Of a DNA stretch of 63,604 nt, positions 43,853-53,704 are shown piece by piece (positions within the stretch are counted from its first letter, which is position 1; each line of letters begins with the position of its first letter). This stretch comes from Desulfonatronum sp. (GTDB lineage Bacteria > Desulfobacterota > Desulfovibrionia > Desulfovibrionales > Desulfonatronaceae), in contig DSBL01000104.1 of assembly GCA_011049455.1 (NCBI GenBank), positions 1-63,604 of the forward strand, in the 5' to 3' direction. Position numbers and translations under genes: made by a program. Below the pieces are notes generated by a model, which saw only the letters and a program-made list of their open reading frames with translations, searched no databases and was not told where the DNA came from.

Positions 43853-45514
43853 ATGCGCATCGCCATGCTCCAGAACAACTATGTGGTCGGCGATCTAGTG
43901 GGCAACGCCGCAAAAATCGCATCTTCCGTGCATGCCGCGTCCCAGGCCCGGCCTGACCTCTGCCTTTGCTCGGAACTGTCGCTGCTGGGCTATCCTCCCC
44001 TGGACTTGCTGCTCAACAAAGGCTTCATTGATGCAAGCTGGCGCATCCTGAAAGAGCTGGCTCAAACCCTGCGCAAAACCCCGCCCGTGCTCGTGGGCCT
44101 GGCCGAACCCAACACCCGGCAGGAAGGCCGGCCCCTGTGGAACAGCGCGGCACTGCTCGCCGGGGGAGAAGTCAAGAACGTATTCCACAAGACGCTGCTG
44201 CCCACCTACGACGTGTTTGACGAGGACCGGTATTTCGAACCCTTTGACGAGCCGGGCTGGTTTGAACTTGGCGGCCTTCGCATCGGTGTGACCATTTGTG
44301 AAGACATCTGGAACGACAAGGATTTCTGGAAATCCAGAAGATATCGACTGGACCCCATCGCACGGCTGGCATCGCAGGGCGTGCACTGCATCGTGAATCT
44401 TTCGGCCTCGCCGTTTCATCTGGGCAAGCACGCCTTCCGGCAAAAAATGCTCTCGGAGCTGGCCCGCAAACATGGACTGCCGCTAATCTATGTCAACCAG
44501 GTGGGAGGCAACGACGACCTTGTCTTTGACGGCCGCAGCAGCGTGTTTTCCGCGGCCGGCGCTTTGATCGCCACGGGCAAAGCCTTTGCCGAGGATCTGG
44601 TCGTGGCGGATCTGGACAGCTTCCCGGGAAAAAACGCCCAAGCCCTGGAACAACAAGACGAGGTTTCCTGCCAAGAACAGGAAGCTTGGAAAGCCCTGAT
44701 CCTGGGGACCGGGGATTATCTGCGCAAGACCGGCTTTTCCAAGGCCTTGCTGGGTATTTCCGGAGGGATCGACTCTTCCCTGGTGGCGGCCATCGCGGCA
44801 CATGCCCTGGGGCCGGAAAACGTGCTGGGGGTCCTGCTGCCTTCGCCCTACACCAGTTCGGCCAGCATTGAGGATGCTCTGGAACTGGCCGCCAACCTGG
44901 GCATCAAAAGCATGACCATCCCCATTGACGAGCTCATGACCGGCTTTGATCAAGCCCTGAAAAGCGCCTTTGCAGGACGGCCCGCAGACGTGACCGAGGA
45001 GAACATTCAAGCCCGCATCCGCGGCAATCTGCTGATGGCTTTATCCAATAAATTCAAATATATGTTGCTGACAACAGGGAACAAATCCGAACTGGCCGTG
45101 GGTTACTGCACCATGTACGGGGACATGGCCGGCGGCCTTGCGGTCATTGCCGACGTGCCCAAGTCCCTGGTCTATGCCCTGGCCAGATGGCTCAACGCCA
45201 CCCACGGCCGGGTGATCCCGGAACGGGTCATCAGCCGGCCGCCCTCGGCGGAACTGCGCCCGAACCAGACAGACCAGGACAGCCTGCCCGCCTATGCCGA
45301 CCTGGACGAAATTCTTCAGCGCTACGTACAGGAGCATCGCAGCGACGAAGAGATCATCCGGGACGGCTTTGACCCGGATGTGGTCCAGCGGGTTGTCAAG
45401 CTGATCAAGGCGGCGGAGTTCAAACGCAGGCAGGCCGCGCCGGGGCTGAAGATCACTGACGTGGCCTTCGGCTCCGGCTGGAGAATGCCCATCGCGGCGC
45501 ATTGGCCCTTGTAG
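43853..45514 (+). CDS. nadE: Glutamine-dependent NAD+ synthetase
   Basis: A 553-residue two-domain enzyme amidating nicotinate adenine dinucleotide with glutamine-derived ammonia. The nitrilase-like glutaminase domain (about 1-260) has Glu in SELSLLGYPPLDL, Lys in FHKTLLPTYDVFDE and Cys in GVTICEDIWND. The synthetase domain (about 280-553) carries the ATP-pyrophosphatase loop GISGGIDSSL and the GNKSELAVGY motif. AGGAA lies upstream of the ATG at 43853. Confidence 0.94.
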   Translation: MRIAMLQNNYVVGDLVGNAAKIASSVHAASQARPDLCLCSELSLLGYPPLDLLLNKGFIDASWRILKELAQTLRKTPPVLVGLAEPNTRQEGRPLWNSAALLAGGEVKNVFHKTLLPTYDVFDEDRYFEPFDEPGWFELGGLRIGVTICEDIWNDKDFWKSRRYRLDPIARLASQGVHCIVNLSASPFHLGKHAFRQKMLSELARKHGLPLIYVNQVGGNDDLVFDGRSSVFSAAGALIATGKAFAEDLVVADLDSFPGKNAQALEQQDEVSCQEQEAWKALILGTGDYLRKTGFSKALLGISGGIDSSLVAAIAAHALGPENVLGVLLPSPYTSSASIEDALELAANLGIKSMTIPIDELMTGFDQALKSAFAGRPADVTEENIQARIRGNLLMALSNKFKYMLLTTGNKSELAVGYCTMYGDMAGGLAVIADVPKSLVYALARWLNATHGRVIPERVISRPPSAELRPNQTDQDSLPAYADLDEILQRYVQEHRSDEEIIRDGFDPDVVQRVVKLIKAAEFKRRQAAPGLKITDVAFGSGWRMPIAAHWPL

Positions 45515-45549
45515 CCCTGCGCTTTCAATCCTTCCAAGGGAGACCATTC

Positions 45550-46470
45550 GTGCAGGCGAAACTGGCGACAATCATCCAGGGCATCAGCCGATTCCTGCTG
45601 GGCAAGGAGCATGAAATACGCTTGGCCATGGCCTGCCTGCTGGCGCGCGGCCATCTGCTCATCGAGGACATTCCAGGCGTGGGCAAGACCACCATGGCCG
45701 AGGCCATGGCCAGGGTTCTCGGTCTGCAGCTGCGACGCATCCAGTTCACCAGCGATCTTCTGCCCGCGGACATTCTCGGCGTTTCCGTGTTCGATCGCCG
45801 GGAACAGGACTTTGCCTTTCATCCCGGTCCGATTTTCGCGCAAGTGATTCTGGCCGACGAAATCAACCGGGCCGCCCCCAAAACCCAAAGCGCCCTGCTG
45901 GAAGCCATGGAGGAAGGGCAGGTGACCATGGACGGCCAGACCAGGGTTCTGCCGCAACCGTTCTTCGTCATTGCCACGCAAAACCCTTTGCACCAAATCG
46001 GCACCTTTCCGCTGCCCGAGTCCCAATTGGATCGTTTTCTGATGCGCATTCATCTGGGATACCCTGATCCGGAAGCAGAACGGGAATTGCTGCGTCTGGC
46101 CGACCCCCGCAAAGCTTTACGCGCCTGTGAGGCCCTGATTCACCCCGAAGAACAGCAAGATCTGCAGGCAGGCGTGCTGCGCGTGCATGTCGCCGACGCC
46201 CTGCTGGATTACATCCAGGCCCTGCTGCACGCTTCGCGGGATGCAAACGTTTATCAGGCCGGCCTTTCGCCCAGGGCCGGAAGGGCGCTTCTGCGCGGAT
46301 CCCAGTCCTGGGCCTTTCTGGAAGGCCGAAGCATGGTCCTGCCAGAGGACGTGCAGGCCGTCCTGCCGTCCATCACGGCGCATCGCCTCAGACCCGGCCG
46401 AGACGCACCCGATGCTGTGCTGGAAGATCCTGTTGACTTTCTGCTGCGGATCCCTCTGCCCCATCCGTGA
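45550..46470 (+). CDS. MoxR-family AAA+ ATPase
   Basis: A 306-residue ATPase from a GTG start, seven bases after AGGGAG. Walker A IPGVGKTTMAEAM, Walker B VILADEINRAAPKTQSALLEAMEEGQV, sensor 1 VIATQNP and the RAGRALL arginine region are present. MoxR proteins usually act as chaperones with a DUF58 and VWA protein encoded next door; none is here. The next gene is a UPF0182 membrane protein on the opposite strand, so its partner is unknown. Confidence 0.87.
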   Translation: MQAKLATIIQGISRFLLGKEHEIRLAMACLLARGHLLIEDIPGVGKTTMAEAMARVLGLQLRRIQFTSDLLPADILGVSVFDRREQDFAFHPGPIFAQVILADEINRAAPKTQSALLEAMEEGQVTMDGQTRVLPQPFFVIATQNPLHQIGTFPLPESQLDRFLMRIHLGYPDPEAERELLRLADPRKALRACEALIHPEEQQDLQAGVLRVHVADALLDYIQALLHASRDANVYQAGLSPRAGRALLRGSQSWAFLEGRSMVLPEDVQAVLPSITAHRLRPGRDAPDAVLEDPVDFLLRIPLPHP

Positions 46471-46572
46471 CCAACGAAATCAAATGCTCCACACAATGAG
46501 AGGGTCGCGACAGCCCTGACAATTCAGGCATTCGAGGGGACGTTCATGAACAAGAACGCCCTGTTCATAAAA

Positions 46573-49275
46573 CTAGCGCACCAGCTGCCGCAGCTGATTT
46601 ACCACTTCCTGCAGCTTGTCGATGGCCTCCTGCAAGCCCTGCTTGAAGTCGGGCAAAAGCGGTGCCCCGGGAATCTCCTCCTCCACGCTGTCCACCACCG
46701 GCGCCACGGCCGGAAGATCTCCGGTCAAGGCGCTGATGGATGCATCCAAAGTCTGGTGCATGACCACTTGCCGCGAGTCGGCCAGAATGATCCGCCGCAG
46801 TTCCGGAAAATCAATGGTCTCGGGCCGGAGAAAGACCGGCTCGGCGTAGAGGATGGAGTCGCCGATGGGGATCACCAGCAGGATGCCCCGAAACACCTCC
46901 GAACCCACCTGCCCCCAGAGGGTAAACTGCTCGGAAATCACTGCGTCGTTGTCAATGCGCGCCTCCACCTGGCTGGGACCGTCCACGTGCCGCCCCGTGG
47001 GGAAGCGATAGAGCACCAGCTCGCCGTACTTGTCCCCGTCGCTGCGCGCCGCCATCCAGCCCACCAGATTATGCCGGTTGATGGGCGTGAAAGGCTGGAT
47101 CAGCAGGAATTCCTCCTTTTCCTCTCCCGGCAGGCGGGCCACGATGTAATAGGGCCGCAGCACATCGGTCTTGCCGAAGGAGGTCTGCATGGGCACGGAC
47201 CACTGGTCTTCCTTGTTGTAAAAGACCACCGGATCCTCCATGTGATACTGTAAAAGCATCTGGGTCTGCACCGTGAACAAATCCTGCGGGTACCGCACAT
47301 GGCTGCGCAGGTGTTCGGGCATCTGGTCCCGAGGCTTGAAAAGCCCGGGGAACATGGCCTGATAGGTCTTGATTATAGGATCATGATCATCGAAAACGTA
47401 AAAATCAATGCTCCCATGGTAGGCGTCCACCACGGCCTTGACGCTGTTACGGATATAGTTGAACCGTCGTTCCCAGGGAGTGGAGTACGGATATCGATTC
47501 GTGGTGGTGTAGGCGTCCTGGATCCAGGATAGCCGTCCGTCCGCCACCACGGCATAGGCTTCCCGGTCTCGCAGCAGAAACGGGGTTATCGTGGAAAAAC
47601 GCTGGGCTATGGTGCGCCGGTATTGAATCATGCTGTCCGGAGTGATTTCCCCGGAAATGAGAATGTTCAGGTCCTTGAATTGCCACGCATACATCAGCCT
47701 CCGGAACAGGGAGCACAGCTTTACTCCGCCCTGGCCCGCATAGTGGGTGTATACCGGACCGTCCGCTCCAGGATAGTTGAACTCCTGCATGCGGCTGTTC
47801 ACAATCAGGAACTCCAGGCTTTTCAAGCCATAGTAGATCTCGGAGCGTTGCAACGGAATCCTGCCCGCAGGCGGCAGGTCGCGAATAAAGAAGTCCGGCC
47901 TGCCTCCGGCCTGAACCTCTGTCACCGGGCTCATGGCCACGCCGTATCCATGGGTGAACTGCAAATGCCTGTTCACCCAGCGCTGGGCCTCGCCGGGCAA
48001 TTTTTCCGCGGAAAGTTCGCGGGTGGCCAGCATTACCTGACGCAGTTCGCCATCCACGTTGTAGCGGTCCGTATGCACGGCCAGAAAGTCGTAATACAGC
48101 CGGAAAAACTGAATCTGGTTGTAGCTTTGCAGCAAAGGGCCCTCGTCCCAGAGCCGAATATTTTGGATGGTGCCCTGGTTGGCGTCCACGGTGGAGTGGT
48201 CCACCTCACCCCGAGCCGGATGGCTGCTGGTCGTGAGGTGTTCCAGGCCAAAAGCTTGGCGCGTGTGCGCGATGTTGTTGGCCAAAAATTCGGTTTCCCG
48301 GGCCAGTTCACTGGGCTCCACCGCCAGGCGCTGGACAAGACCCGGAACAACGCTGCCAAGTATAAGGTTCAAGGCGAACCACGTCGCCACGGGCCAGATC
48401 ACCAGCTGCTGGCGTTGCGTGTGCGCGGCGGCCAGAAGCGCCGCGGCGGTTGCCACCGCCACAACAGTCATCAAGGCCCGCGCTGGAAGGTTGATCAGGT
48501 TGTCGGTGTATCCGATTCCATACACCGCCCCCAGGGTGGAATTGAGCAGTTCATAGCGTCCCAGCCAGTGCCCGGCGGCCACCAGCAGGAAGAGCAACGC
48601 CCCGATGACGGAAACATGGGCGAGGATCGGCCCCGTGAAAGCGAACCTCTCGCCCCGGAGCATGCCGTTCAAATAATACACCGCGGCCACGATGATCATG
48701 ACCACCATGGTCAGGCCGACCATCCAGGCACGAAAGAAGTTCAAGGCCGGCAGGGTGAAGATGTAGAAGGAAAAATCCTTGTGAAAAATAGGATCGCTGG
48801 CGTCAAAAGAGACCTGGTTCAGGTAGCGAAGCACAATGTCCCACTCCGCAGCAGGGCCTGTGGCCAGCAGCACGGCTCCCAGGGCCACTGCTCCACCGGC
48901 CAGCCAGATCAGCATGCTCCGGGCGGCAGCGTAGATCTGCGGCGGCAGTCTGTGACCGCCCTTGGGGAACATGCGGTCGGTGATCCGCCAGGCTGCGTAC
49001 AAATTGGGCACGGCCAGGGCCAGGAAAATCAGCGCGCAAACCGTGAACAGCCAAACCTTGGTGGACACGATCTTCCAAAGCACCGCCTCATAGCCCAGGG
49101 AACCGAACCACAGCCAGTCCGTGTAGAAGCTCTGCGCCCAGTTCAAACCGGATAAAAGCAGGATCAGGGCCAATGCGAACAGGCCGAATCGAACCAAACG
49201 ATGGAACTTGGTAAAATCCAGGTCTTCAATACGAAACTGCGGCAAGGGGTCACGGGGGTCGTGGGGACCGAACAT
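46573..49275 (-). CDS. UPF0182-family large membrane protein
   Basis: A 900-residue protein. Seven predicted helices lie in the first 320 residues (FGLFALALILLLSGLNW, VWLFTVCALIFLALAVPNLY and others), followed by a large domain, probably outside the cytoplasm, with segments typical of UPF0182: SQVEARIDND, FTPINRHNLVGWMAARSD and an acidic C-terminal tail with a coiled segment (QEAIDKLQEVVNQLRQL). Function is unknown in the family. GGAGG lies seven bases before the ATG. It stands alone, converging with moxR. Confidence 0.85.
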   Translation of the reverse strand: MFGPHDPRDPLPQFRIEDLDFTKFHRLVRFGLFALALILLLSGLNWAQSFYTDWLWFGSLGYEAVLWKIVSTKVWLFTVCALIFLALAVPNLYAAWRITDRMFPKGGHRLPPQIYAAARSMLIWLAGGAVALGAVLLATGPAAEWDIVLRYLNQVSFDASDPIFHKDFSFYIFTLPALNFFRAWMVGLTMVVMIIVAAVYYLNGMLRGERFAFTGPILAHVSVIGALLFLLVAAGHWLGRYELLNSTLGAVYGIGYTDNLINLPARALMTVVAVATAAALLAAAHTQRQQLVIWPVATWFALNLILGSVVPGLVQRLAVEPSELARETEFLANNIAHTRQAFGLEHLTTSSHPARGEVDHSTVDANQGTIQNIRLWDEGPLLQSYNQIQFFRLYYDFLAVHTDRYNVDGELRQVMLATRELSAEKLPGEAQRWVNRHLQFTHGYGVAMSPVTEVQAGGRPDFFIRDLPPAGRIPLQRSEIYYGLKSLEFLIVNSRMQEFNYPGADGPVYTHYAGQGGVKLCSLFRRLMYAWQFKDLNILISGEITPDSMIQYRRTIAQRFSTITPFLLRDREAYAVVADGRLSWIQDAYTTTNRYPYSTPWERRFNYIRNSVKAVVDAYHGSIDFYVFDDHDPIIKTYQAMFPGLFKPRDQMPEHLRSHVRYPQDLFTVQTQMLLQYHMEDPVVFYNKEDQWSVPMQTSFGKTDVLRPYYIVARLPGEEKEEFLLIQPFTPINRHNLVGWMAARSDGDKYGELVLYRFPTGRHVDGPSQVEARIDNDAVISEQFTLWGQVGSEVFRGILLVIPIGDSILYAEPVFLRPETIDFPELRRIILADSRQVVMHQTLDASISALTGDLPAVAPVVDSVEEEIPGAPLLPDFKQGLQEAIDKLQEVVNQLRQLVR

Positions 49276-49475
49276 CAGCGCACCTCCAGGGGCTCATTGT
49301 CGCTGTTATGGCAAGACGGATCGTCCGGCAAAACAGAGAACGATCCTGAAAAACAAAACGCGGACCAAGCCTGCCTTTGCCATTTATGGTTTAGCAAGAG
49401 ATACCCGGAGTTGAATGAAATGGCAAACCGCCGCCGTGAACCACTCCGTCCGCAGCATCGGTTGGAAGAAAACGG

Positions 49476-49510
49476 CGGAAAAGCCCGGCGCCTCAGGGCG
49501 TCGGGTTTTT
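49476..49510 (-). terminator. Rho-independent terminator of nrfHA
   Basis: CCCGGCGCC (49484-49492) and GGCGTCGGG (49497-49505) form a nine-pair stem with one G-T pair and a TCAG loop. T-runs flank both sides: five on the plus strand and CTTTTCC on the minus strand. It starts about 50 bases after the nrfA stop and may work in both directions. Confidence 0.8.
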
Positions 49511-49554
49511 CCGCACGGAACAAAAAATTATCAGGAAGCGCCTGGATGTGATCG

Positions 49555-51105
49555 TTATCTGACTCGCTTGTTCAAATCCCACATCAGCTCGGCCTCGGGC
49601 AACAGCGGCAGATAACCCAGCCATTGATGGGAATCCAAATGGGCTTGGCTTTGCTGGAGTTTGCGGCTGTGTTCCATGATGGGCGGGACAATCTGCTTGA
49701 TGTCTCCTTCCAAATACGGACCAATGACGTAATTTGTGGCCTGCATGGCGAAATTCACCGCCTCCTGGCTGTACTGCTGCGACCTGGCCAAAGTTTCCAG
49801 TGCCTTGGCCGGATTATGAAACCCGGCACTGTTTTCCGCGGACACCAGATCCCAGAAAAACTGGCTCTTGCGGATCATCTGCCGCGCTTGGATCATCAGG
49901 TCGTCATAGTTTCCCGGCCTGTCCCCCCGAAATTCCCTGGCCAACCGCACTGCCTCATGGGCTCTGACGGAAAAATCCTGGGCAGTCATCAACTGCTCCC
50001 AAACCCGTTTCTGGGTAAACAGCACCCGCTCCTTGAGGTATTCCGGCTGCTTGTCCATATGGCACTGACGGCAGGCCCGGTTGATGCCGTCCACGCTTTT
50101 CAAAGGCGAGGTCCATTGGTGCTGGGAAATTTTCTTTTTCCCGTCGATCCGAATGTAGGGCATGTGGCAGTCGGCGCAGGCCACTCCGGCGGCGCCGTGC
50201 ACCCCGTTGATCCAGAATTCGAATTCCGGGTGCTGGGCTTTGAGCATCGGGGTATCGGACACCGCATGGGTCCAATCGATGAAATTGTTTTCAAAGCCCG
50301 GTCTCGTGGTAGAGCCGTGGTCCTTGTAGTATTCATACATGTCTTCCGGATCAAACCCATTGGTCCAGGGAAAGATGGGCTTGGCCGCGGCCCCGAGCTT
50401 GGCTTCCTGGAAATAATACTCCACGTGGCACTGTCCACAGACATAGGACCGCATCTCGTTGCGCGAGGCCTGTTTCCAGTCGATGCCCAACGTGATCAGG
50501 GCTTCGTTGAAAGGAATACCGGTGATACGCAAATCCATGGTTTCCGGATCATGGCACACGGCACATCCGATGCTGTGATCGTCCAGGTCGATTTCCTCGC
50601 GGAAATTGTTGAATTCCATGGCCCAGACGTCGTCCCCGTATTTGCCGTGCCATTCAACGATTTTCGGCCCCTTGCAGTTGTAGCAGGTGGTGGGCAGCTC
50701 ACCCTTTTCGCCGTAGCGGTTCACGCGGTCGATGTCCAAAACGTCGTGCATGGCATAGGTGTGACCGCGGGCCCGGTTGTACTCGAAGCTGAAGGGATAG
50801 CCCATCCACAAATTCTTCAAGTAGGGCTGGCAGTACTTGTATCCCCGGGGCAGGTCCCCGCACAGATGCTTTTCATGGGGCACGGACCCGGCGTATTCGG
50901 TCATCTGGGAATCGTCGTTGTTCAAGAGGTAGCTGGCGTAATGCAGAGGCAGAAACTCCTCGAAGGCGCTGGTTTTGATTTCCGTGGACTTCAGCGTGGT
51001 CTTGTAGGACGGTGTTACCGGCTCCGGGACTTCAGTGCAGCTGAACAAGACTGCAGTGCCCACCATCAAAGCCACGGCCAAAATGAATGGAACCCATCTA
51101 CTCAT
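49555..51105 (-). CDS. nrfA: Cytochrome c nitrite reductase, catalytic subunit NrfA
   Basis: A 516-residue pentahaem enzyme reducing nitrite to ammonium with six electrons; it can also reduce NO and hydroxylamine. The catalytic haem motif is TCYNCK (Lys ligand). Four further CxxCH motifs are visible: GCAVCH, CGQCH, CADCH and CRQCH. Calcium and active-site segments such as WTHAVSDTPMLKAQHPE are present. The export signal ends in LFSC, so it may be a lipoprotein instead of a cleaved soluble form. AGGAGGG precedes the ATG, which overlaps nrfH by eight bases. Confidence 0.95.
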   Translation of the reverse strand: MSRWVPFILAVALMVGTAVLFSCTEVPEPVTPSYKTTLKSTEIKTSAFEEFLPLHYASYLLNNDDSQMTEYAGSVPHEKHLCGDLPRGYKYCQPYLKNLWMGYPFSFEYNRARGHTYAMHDVLDIDRVNRYGEKGELPTTCYNCKGPKIVEWHGKYGDDVWAMEFNNFREEIDLDDHSIGCAVCHDPETMDLRITGIPFNEALITLGIDWKQASRNEMRSYVCGQCHVEYYFQEAKLGAAAKPIFPWTNGFDPEDMYEYYKDHGSTTRPGFENNFIDWTHAVSDTPMLKAQHPEFEFWINGVHGAAGVACADCHMPYIRIDGKKKISQHQWTSPLKSVDGINRACRQCHMDKQPEYLKERVLFTQKRVWEQLMTAQDFSVRAHEAVRLAREFRGDRPGNYDDLMIQARQMIRKSQFFWDLVSAENSAGFHNPAKALETLARSQQYSQEAVNFAMQATNYVIGPYLEGDIKQIVPPIMEHSRKLQQSQAHLDSHQWLGYLPLLPEAELMWDLNKRVR

Positions 51106-51571
51106 CAGCCACCCTCCTATGAGCAATAGACAGTTTGGACATATGCGGCACCGACCGGTGACAATCCGTACAGTACTCCTTGGCCTCGGCCACACCCTCG
51201 GCGACATTGATGGTGGTCATCGCGTGACACCGTGAACAGTTGTCGTTGACCACCTGCTTGGTGCTGTCCGAGGCATGGATCACGTCGTACACGTTGCCCA
51301 AGGTGTTTATGAACATGTCCTTGGCCCCGGATTTGGATTTGTAGATCATCTTCGTGGGCAACTGATGCGGAATGTGACATTCGTTGCAGGCCTGCTTGGC
51401 ATGGCCGGACATCTGGTGAGTGCGTACGGCCTCGTACATCACGTGGCACGAACCGCAAAACTCGGGCTCGTCAGTGGCCTTCATGGAAAAAGCAAAACCT
51501 GCGTACAGCAAGGCTCCTACAAGGAGCAGAAACAACACCGCTGCCCTGCTTTTGCGTGCCTTTCGTACCAT
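51098..51571 (-). CDS. nrfH: NrfH, membrane tetrahaem quinol dehydrogenase for NrfA
   Basis: A 157-residue NapC/NrfH cytochrome passing electrons from menaquinol to NrfA. One N-terminal membrane helix (AAVLFLLLVGALLYAGFAF) anchors it, and four haem motifs follow: CGSCHVM (the Met-ligated first haem), CNECH, CSRCH and CTDCH. AGGAGGTGA lies upstream of the ATG at 51571. It has its own promoter about 70 bases away. Order nrfH-nrfA is the usual one. Confidence 0.95.
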   Translation of the reverse strand: MVRKARKSRAAVLFLLLVGALLYAGFAFSMKATDEPEFCGSCHVMYEAVRTHQMSGHAKQACNECHIPHQLPTKMIYKSKSGAKDMFINTLGNVYDVIHASDSTKQVVNDNCSRCHAMTTINVAEGVAEAKEYCTDCHRSVPHMSKLSIAHRRVADE

Positions 51572-51637
51572 GGACGTCACCTCCTGAACCGGTTTCAATA
51601 ACAAAGAGCACCTTGTTGAAAATAACAAATTTAAAAT

Positions 51638-51666
51638 ACTTTATGAAAAGTCTGAAAGAAAGTCAA
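51638..51666 (-). promoter_or_regulatory. Promoter of nrfHA
   Basis: Read leftward, TTGACT (51666-51661) and TAAAGT (51643-51638) are 17 bases apart in an AT-rich stretch, about 67 bases before nrfH. A TTGTT-N6-AACAA dyad (51613-51628) lies just downstream. Confidence 0.55.
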
Positions 51667-51782
51667 AAACAAAGTATCTGAGCCGTGATCTTTGAGGGCA
51701 ACAGAAGCCCGGTTCATGGAGCGATACAGCGTGGAAACATTCAAGCAACTCGTGTTTGTCCAGAAATAAGCCGCATGAATAC

Positions 51783-51800
51783 GACCGCCCCTGGGCGGTC
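51783..51800 (-). terminator. Second hairpin downstream of hcp
   Basis: GACCGCCC and GGGCGGTC form a compact GC stem with a two- to four-base loop, four bases beyond the main hcp terminator. It has no long T-run and probably strengthens termination. Confidence 0.5.
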
Positions 51801-51803
51801 TTC

Positions 51804-51830
51804 AAAATGGGGGGCAGGGCCCCCCATTTT
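51804..51830 (-). terminator. Terminator of hcp
   Basis: AAAATGGGGGGC (51804-51815) is perfectly complementary to GCCCCCCATTTT (51819-51830) around a three-base loop. It starts nine bases after the hcp stop; the A/T flanks of the stem act as the T-tract on either strand. Confidence 0.85.
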
Positions 51831-51838
51831 CAAACACT

Positions 51839-53506
51839 CTATTTTCCGGCCATCATGGCCGCGATATCCTCTTGCACCGTGCCGATGGGCTTGATGTCGA
51901 ACTTTTCCACCAGGACCTTGGCCACGTTGGGAGAGAGAAACGCGGGCAGGGTCGGGCCCAGGCGGATGCCCTTCACACCCAAAAAGAGCAGGGCCAAAAG
52001 CACGGCCACGGCCTTTTGCTCATACCAAGCGATATCGTAGGACACGGGCAGTTCGTTGATGTCCTCCAGACCGAACACTTCCTTCAGTTTCAAAGCGATC
52101 ACGGCCAGGGAGTAGGAATCATTGCACTGCCCGGCGTCCAAAACCCGGGGAATGCCGCCGATGTCGCCCAGATTCAGCTTGTTGTAGCGGTACTTGGCGC
52201 AGCCGGCCGTGAGGATGACCGTGTCCTTGGGCAGGTTCTCGGCCACTTCGGTATAGTAGCTGCGGCTTTTCTGGCGGCCGTCGCACCCGGCCATGACCAC
52301 GAAGCGCTTGATGGCCCCGGATTTGACCGCGTCCACGACCTTGTCGGCCAGGGCCAGAACCTGATGGTGGGCAAAACCGCCGGTGATGCTCCCGGTCTCA
52401 ATTTCCTTGGGCGGCGGACAGGTGTTGGCCTGGGCGATGAGCGCTGAAAAGTCCTTTTTGCCGCCGGCCGGACGGTCGGGAATGTGCTTGCTCCCCGGAT
52501 ATCCGACAACGCCGGTGGTGTAGAGCCGGTCCAGATAGGTGTTGTTTTTCTTCAGGGGCACCAGGCAGTTGGTGGTCAACAGAATCGGGCCGTTGAAGGA
52601 CTCGAATTCCTCGTTCTGATGCCACCAGGATCCGCCGTAGTTGCCCACGAAGTGCTTGTACTTCTTGAAGGCCGGGTAGTAGTTGGCCGGAAGCATCTCG
52701 CCGTGGGTGTAGACGTCCACGCCCGTGCCCTCGGTCTGCTGAAGCAGCTCTTCCATATCCTTCAAATCGTGGCCGCTGATCAGGATGCCCGGGTTTGTGC
52801 CCACGCCGATGTTCACCTGGGTGATCTCCGGGTTGCCGTAGGTGGAGGTGTTGGCCTCGTCCAGCAGGGCCATGGTGGTCACGGCGGTTTGGCCGGCCTT
52901 CATGACCAGGGCGATCATCTCGTCCACGGGCAGATCCTTGGTGGTGGAGGCCAGGGCCTCGAGCATGAAATCATCGATCTCGGGCTTGCGAAAACCCAGC
53001 ACCGCGGCATGCTCGGCATAGGCGGCAATGCCCTTCAGGCCGATGATCAGCAGCTCGCGCAAGGACCGCACGTCCTCGTGCTCCGTAGCCAGAATGCCCA
53101 CGCTCTTGGCCTTTTCGGCAAAAGCGGAAACAGGGCCGCTCCAGGTGGCCGCCTCGGGCAGGGTCTCGGCAAAGTCCTTTTTGTGCTTGGCCTTGTATGC
53201 GGCCAAAAACGTGGTCCTGAGCTGGTCACGCCGGACCAGGCCGTCCTGGATCATGGCCTCGAAACGGGCGTCGTCCCAGTTGGCGTTGGTGATGGTGGCG
53301 AACAGGCCCTGGAGCACGAAATCGTCATTGCTGTGATCCGGCTGGCCCAGCTCTTTGAGTTTTTCGCCGTACACGGCGATGCCGCGGAGCACGAAAATCA
53401 GCAGATCCTGCAAATTCGCTGTTTCCTCGGGCTTGCCGCACATCCCCTTGACCGTGCAGCCGACGTTCTTGGCGGTTTCCTGACATTGAAAACAAAACAT
53501 GGACAT
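51839..53506 (-). CDS. hcp: Hybrid cluster protein (hydroxylamine / NO reductase)
   Basis: A 555-residue class I Hcp. The N terminus [19 protein letters not shown] plus GMCGK carries the cubane cluster cysteines. Hybrid-cluster ligands are found in the later segments [13 protein letters not shown] (His), TTNCLVPLK (Cys), [17 protein letters not shown] (Cys) and [10 protein letters not shown] (Cys). The sequence resembles Desulfovibrio Hcp almost throughout, from memory. Hcp reduces hydroxylamine in vitro and NO in vivo, protecting anaerobes from nitrosative stress. AGGAGG precedes the ATG at 53506, and a CRP/FNR-type dyad lies 80 bases upstream. Confidence 0.96.
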   Translation of the reverse strand: MSMFCFQCQETAKNVGCTVKGMCGKPEETANLQDLLIFVLRGIAVYGEKLKELGQPDHSNDDFVLQGLFATITNANWDDARFEAMIQDGLVRRDQLRTTFLAAYKAKHKKDFAETLPEAATWSGPVSAFAEKAKSVGILATEHEDVRSLRELLIIGLKGIAAYAEHAAVLGFRKPEIDDFMLEALASTTKDLPVDEMIALVMKAGQTAVTTMALLDEANTSTYGNPEITQVNIGVGTNPGILISGHDLKDMEELLQQTEGTGVDVYTHGEMLPANYYPAFKKYKHFVGNYGGSWWHQNEEFESFNGPILLTTNCLVPLKKNNTYLDRLYTTGVVGYPGSKHIPDRPAGGKKDFSALIAQANTCPPPKEIETGSITGGFAHHQVLALADKVVDAVKSGAIKRFVVMAGCDGRQKSRSYYTEVAENLPKDTVILTAGCAKYRYNKLNLGDIGGIPRVLDAGQCNDSYSLAVIALKLKEVFGLEDINELPVSYDIAWYEQKAVAVLLALLFLGVKGIRLGPTLPAFLSPNVAKVLVEKFDIKPIGTVQEDIAAMMAGK

Positions 53507-53581
53507 GATTGACCTCCTGGTGGCTAGATGAATTTTTTGTCGAACACGCCCGTAATATTTCCTAAATTTTTGAACATTGCC

Positions 53582-53595
53582 TTGACCTATGTCAA
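53582..53595 (-). promoter_or_regulatory. CRP/FNR-family operator upstream of hcp
   Basis: TTGAC-CTAT-GTCAA is a perfect five-base-arm dyad with four-base spacer, the geometry of FNR-family sites. Its centre lies about 43 bases before the start site expected from the TATTAC -10-like sequence, a class II activator position. HcpR, the CRP/FNR regulator of hcp in sulfate reducers, is the natural candidate. Confidence 0.6.
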
Positions 53596-53704
53596 AAAGC
53601 AAAACACATCCTGTCATCCAACCCCCTGCCCACGATGCTGCCGCGTGATGGACTCGGCCGGCGCATCCGATCCCATCCGATACTTCTCTTATGGCATTGA
53701 AATT

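Noticed and set aside
46546-47253. Rightward open frame with an ATG (MNKNALF) opposite the UPF0182 gene
   Set aside because: It is antisense to a clearly conserved protein and has a composition typical of shadow frames in GC-rich DNA.
51613-51628. TTGTT-N6-AACAA dyad near the nrfHA promoter as an FNR-type site
   Set aside because: Arms and spacer differ from the TTGAC-N4-GTCAA sites, and it lies downstream of the promoter in an AT-rich stretch where short dyads are common.
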